Shown here: piece after piece, positions 62,142 to 64,000 of the stretch
How positions within the stretch are numbered: the first letter of the stretch is position 1
Layout of the letters: every line of letters starts with the position of its first letter
Assembly: GCA_039704465.1 (NCBI GenBank)
Contig: JASFAU010000009.1
Location: 1,240,001 to 1,304,000 of the forward strand
Length of the DNA: 64,000 bases
Direction: 5' to 3'
Origin: Plasmodiophora brassicae
Lineage: Eukaryota > Endomyxa > Phytomyxea > Plasmodiophorida > Plasmodiophoridae
Notes under the pieces: generated by a model
What the model saw: only the letters and a program-made list of their open reading frames with translations
Told to the model about the DNA's origin: nothing
Databases searched by the model: none
Made by a program: the position numbers and the translations under genes

Positions 62142-62700
62142 CGCCCCCTCCAACGGCACGCGGTTGCATGCGGAAGACGGTCGAACGGATGTGTCCCGGC
62201 TTGACCTTTGACTCTGGATCATGAACAACACCGCCTTGCACGTGCTCATATGCCTTGGCTCGTTGACGCGGCACGAGACGGATCGTGGCGTAGCTAGAGG
62301 TGACATGAATGGCGCAATTTGCTGAGGCGGGTTCGACGATGACGCGCAGGGTGTTGGATCTGGCTCAGGACGACGTCGACGCAGATTGCGCCGACGGACA
62401 ACGTTATCTTGCGAAGCGATTGAGGCAAGCGATTGAGGCCCGTACGACCGGCGTACGCCTGGCGCTTACGTCCCGGTACTGGTTCTGGATCCCCTTAATG
62501 ACGGCCTGCCTTGCTGGCGCGATCTGCCAGGGCTCTCTTGCGCGTGGTGCGGACTCGAGAGGGCGTTCGTAGCGCGTTGTGCAGAAGCAGGGTCAGGGCA
62601 GAGACACAGTGACGCGGGACTGGCACTGGATGGCACCGGCGCGCGGGGCGCCGGTGGGCTCACCGCCTCGAAGCGCGCAGAACGCTTACGACTGTTAATC

Positions 62701-62884
62701 TGAGAAAGACAATAATGGAGTGGATGTATTACGTACGGCGTGTGCGGCGGACGTTACAGTGGCGACGTAGTCGCCGACGGTGTAACGGTTGCCAACGCCG
62801 GCGGGCACGGAGTCGCGGAGTGCGTGACGGCGTTCACGTGCTGCAGGCATGTGCTGCTGGTCGTAGTGGATACATTGTTCGACA
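62701..62884 (-). repeat. Copia 5' LTR
   Basis: 184 bp, same as 59306-59489. Followed on the minus strand by GATTAACAGTCG. Confidence 0.9.
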
Positions 62885-64000
62885 ATGGTCAGGAGTAATC
62901 TTGACCATGCCAGACAGATCGTCCCTGATTATCAGGTTCCATTGCACATCATGCCTTCCACCCTTCTCAGCCGGCATCATGTACAGCCAATCCAAGTGAA
63001 TCACCTGATTCGGCCTTACACCATGAACAGCTGTTCCCAGTGGCCTGGGAATCCTAACCCCGCCCCTTGTCGATAGACAGTTCAAACACGCGTTGCAGAA
63101 CTTCCTCATGTCCTCATCGCAGTGTGCCCAATGGCAGAACTCCCCCAACTTCCTCAACCCTAGATGCCCACTGTTTCCGCCCGCATGAGCAAGCTGCAGC
63201 TTCAGCTCGTTGCATTCGTCTGGTATGATCACTTGTCCCTTCCCTGTGACGAAGAGATCATCACCATTCTTCGGTCGTTTCATTCCTCTGAGCCATTTCC
63301 TCTGAGCCATTTCCTCTGAGCCTTACGGATTTCGTCCACGGTCGGCCATTGGAATTCCTTCCTTTGTAACGGCCGTACCCGATATCCGTCATCAACTTGA
63401 AGCGTAATCCTCCTGATCGTGCGTACCTCTAGGTGCTGGTCGACGTCATCAGGTCCACCGTCCGGTGCACCCCACCGCGTCATCAGATCCGACCACACAT
63501 TGTCCTCCCCCGCAATGTGTTCAATGACGTAGTTGACCCTCTGTATGTCCAGTGCCCATCGTTGCAGTTTCTGCGCCGTTGGCTTTGACACGTCCGTTGG
63601 TGAGAATATCCTCACGAGGTTCCTATGATCGGTGAACAGACGAAACTGCTCGTTGGTTGTAACGAGATAGTCCAGTTTGTCAATCCCATCCTTGATCGCG
63701 AACCCTTCCTTCTCCGCCGTGGACCAGTTCCGCTCTGGGCCCGCGAACTTGTGTCCGACGAAACCCAGCGGTTCATGTCGCTGCCCATGCACTGGTTTAC
63801 CCAAATCCTCAGGCGGAATCTGTGTGACTACCGCCGCGCTGTTGACCTCATTTGCATCCGAAAATAGGCATTGGATCCGGTCCTTTCGCGGGTACGCTAG
63901 TTGGACCGTGTCCGCCACTGCCATCTTCAGTTTCTCGAATGCCAGCGCATGTTCGGGAGACCATCCATATTTGCACAATCGCACCCTCCTGGCAATGGCT

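Larger units (their letters stand above)
59306..62884 (-). mobile_element. Ty1/copia composite with three LTRs
   Basis: Outer LTRs 59306-59489 and 62701-62884 (184 bp, identical by eye), TSD ATGGT at 59301-59305 and 62885-62889. A third, diverged LTR (61947-62141) lies inside. Next to the outer right LTR and the inner LTR is the same putative primer site GATTAACAG. Next to the outer left and inner LTR is the polypurine GGAGGGGGCG. Gag, protease and integrase are missing. Confidence 0.85.
52261..63984 (-). pseudogene. Gypsy-C pol, three fragments plus a 14-bp duplication
   Basis: Fragment 1 (63984-62890): RT end, RNase H (TDHRNLVRIF, HIAGEDNVWSDL), integrase HHCC (ACLNCLSTRG) and core start (HLDWLYMMP). 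Fragment 2 (59305-58995): integrase core (LMVSDMASCFLANVVKEL, NGSIEVINRNYLQLVRALL). Fragment 3 (53000-52261): GNAPVTVMMGRQPGNPL, the integrase C-terminus and a chromodomain (LLIGWKGFSEAEDSWKP). A 14-bp tandem duplication at about 63,291-63,318 also shifts the frame. Confidence 0.88.
51878..64000 (-). mobile_element. Gypsy-C: Ty3/gypsy chromovirus, host of nested insertions, 5' end outside window
   Basis: Minus orientation. The 3' LTR is probably 51878-52063, preceded by polypurine GAAGGAGGGGAA. pol runs from the window edge down to 52261 once the copia composite (59306-62884) and the palindrome-ended element (53005-58990) are taken out; both joints restore the frame. The 5' LTR and gag lie beyond position 64,000. 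Confidence 0.85.

Overview
The window is nuclear DNA of a GC-rich, intron-bearing unicellular eukaryote. About fifty introns can be placed by reading-frame continuity. They are 45-92 bp, GT-AG, and often carry a CTGAC-like branch site close to the 3' end. Genes are packed 50-400 bp apart on both strands. Gene content (class I myosin, Tctex dynein light chain, SKP1, GOT1, an EF-hand array, many ankyrin and RING proteins) and oomycete-like chromodomain Ty3/gypsy elements point to a protist outside animals, fungi and plants. A plasmodiophorid-like rhizarian or a stramenopile would fit, but this is inference and lineage is not resolved by eye.

Positions 1-28,800 are gene-dense and mostly on the minus strand: a repeat protein (+), class I myosin (16 exons), a CTD-type small phosphatase, MYBBP1A/POL5, a small PPxY protein, a telobox Myb protein, SKP1 (+), a poly-Q protein, a secreted and a membrane protein, an ankyrin-RING protein, RNase H2 subunit B, and two adjacent paralogues built from an unfamiliar 'PSxRLLG' repeat, one of them fused to a long EF-hand array (17 exons). 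Positions 29,000-30,650 are decayed gypsy integrase with an inverted duplication. Positions 30,980-39,271 are genes again: GOT1, a coiled-coil protein, Tctex, a PH protein, a PABPN1-like protein, a large membrane-anchored helical-repeat protein and a RING-CH protein.

From about 39,400 to the end the window is a nest of mobile elements, most of which can be ordered from LTRs, target-site duplications (TSDs) and restored reading frames. A host gene (exon pieces near 41,285-41,405 and 51,779-51,877) is split by a gag-protease-only LTR element (element D, TSD GGATA), which is itself split by Gypsy-A (TSD GTACC). The host gene runs directly into the 3' LTR of Gypsy-C, which extends past the window end. 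Gypsy-C pol is interrupted by a three-LTR copia composite (TSD ATGGT) and by a small element with palindromic inverted-repeat ends (TSD CCTG). That small element is interrupted in turn by Gypsy-B (TSD GCGGG).

Exon boundaries were read by hand; they agree with codon counts but individual ends could be off by a base or two.
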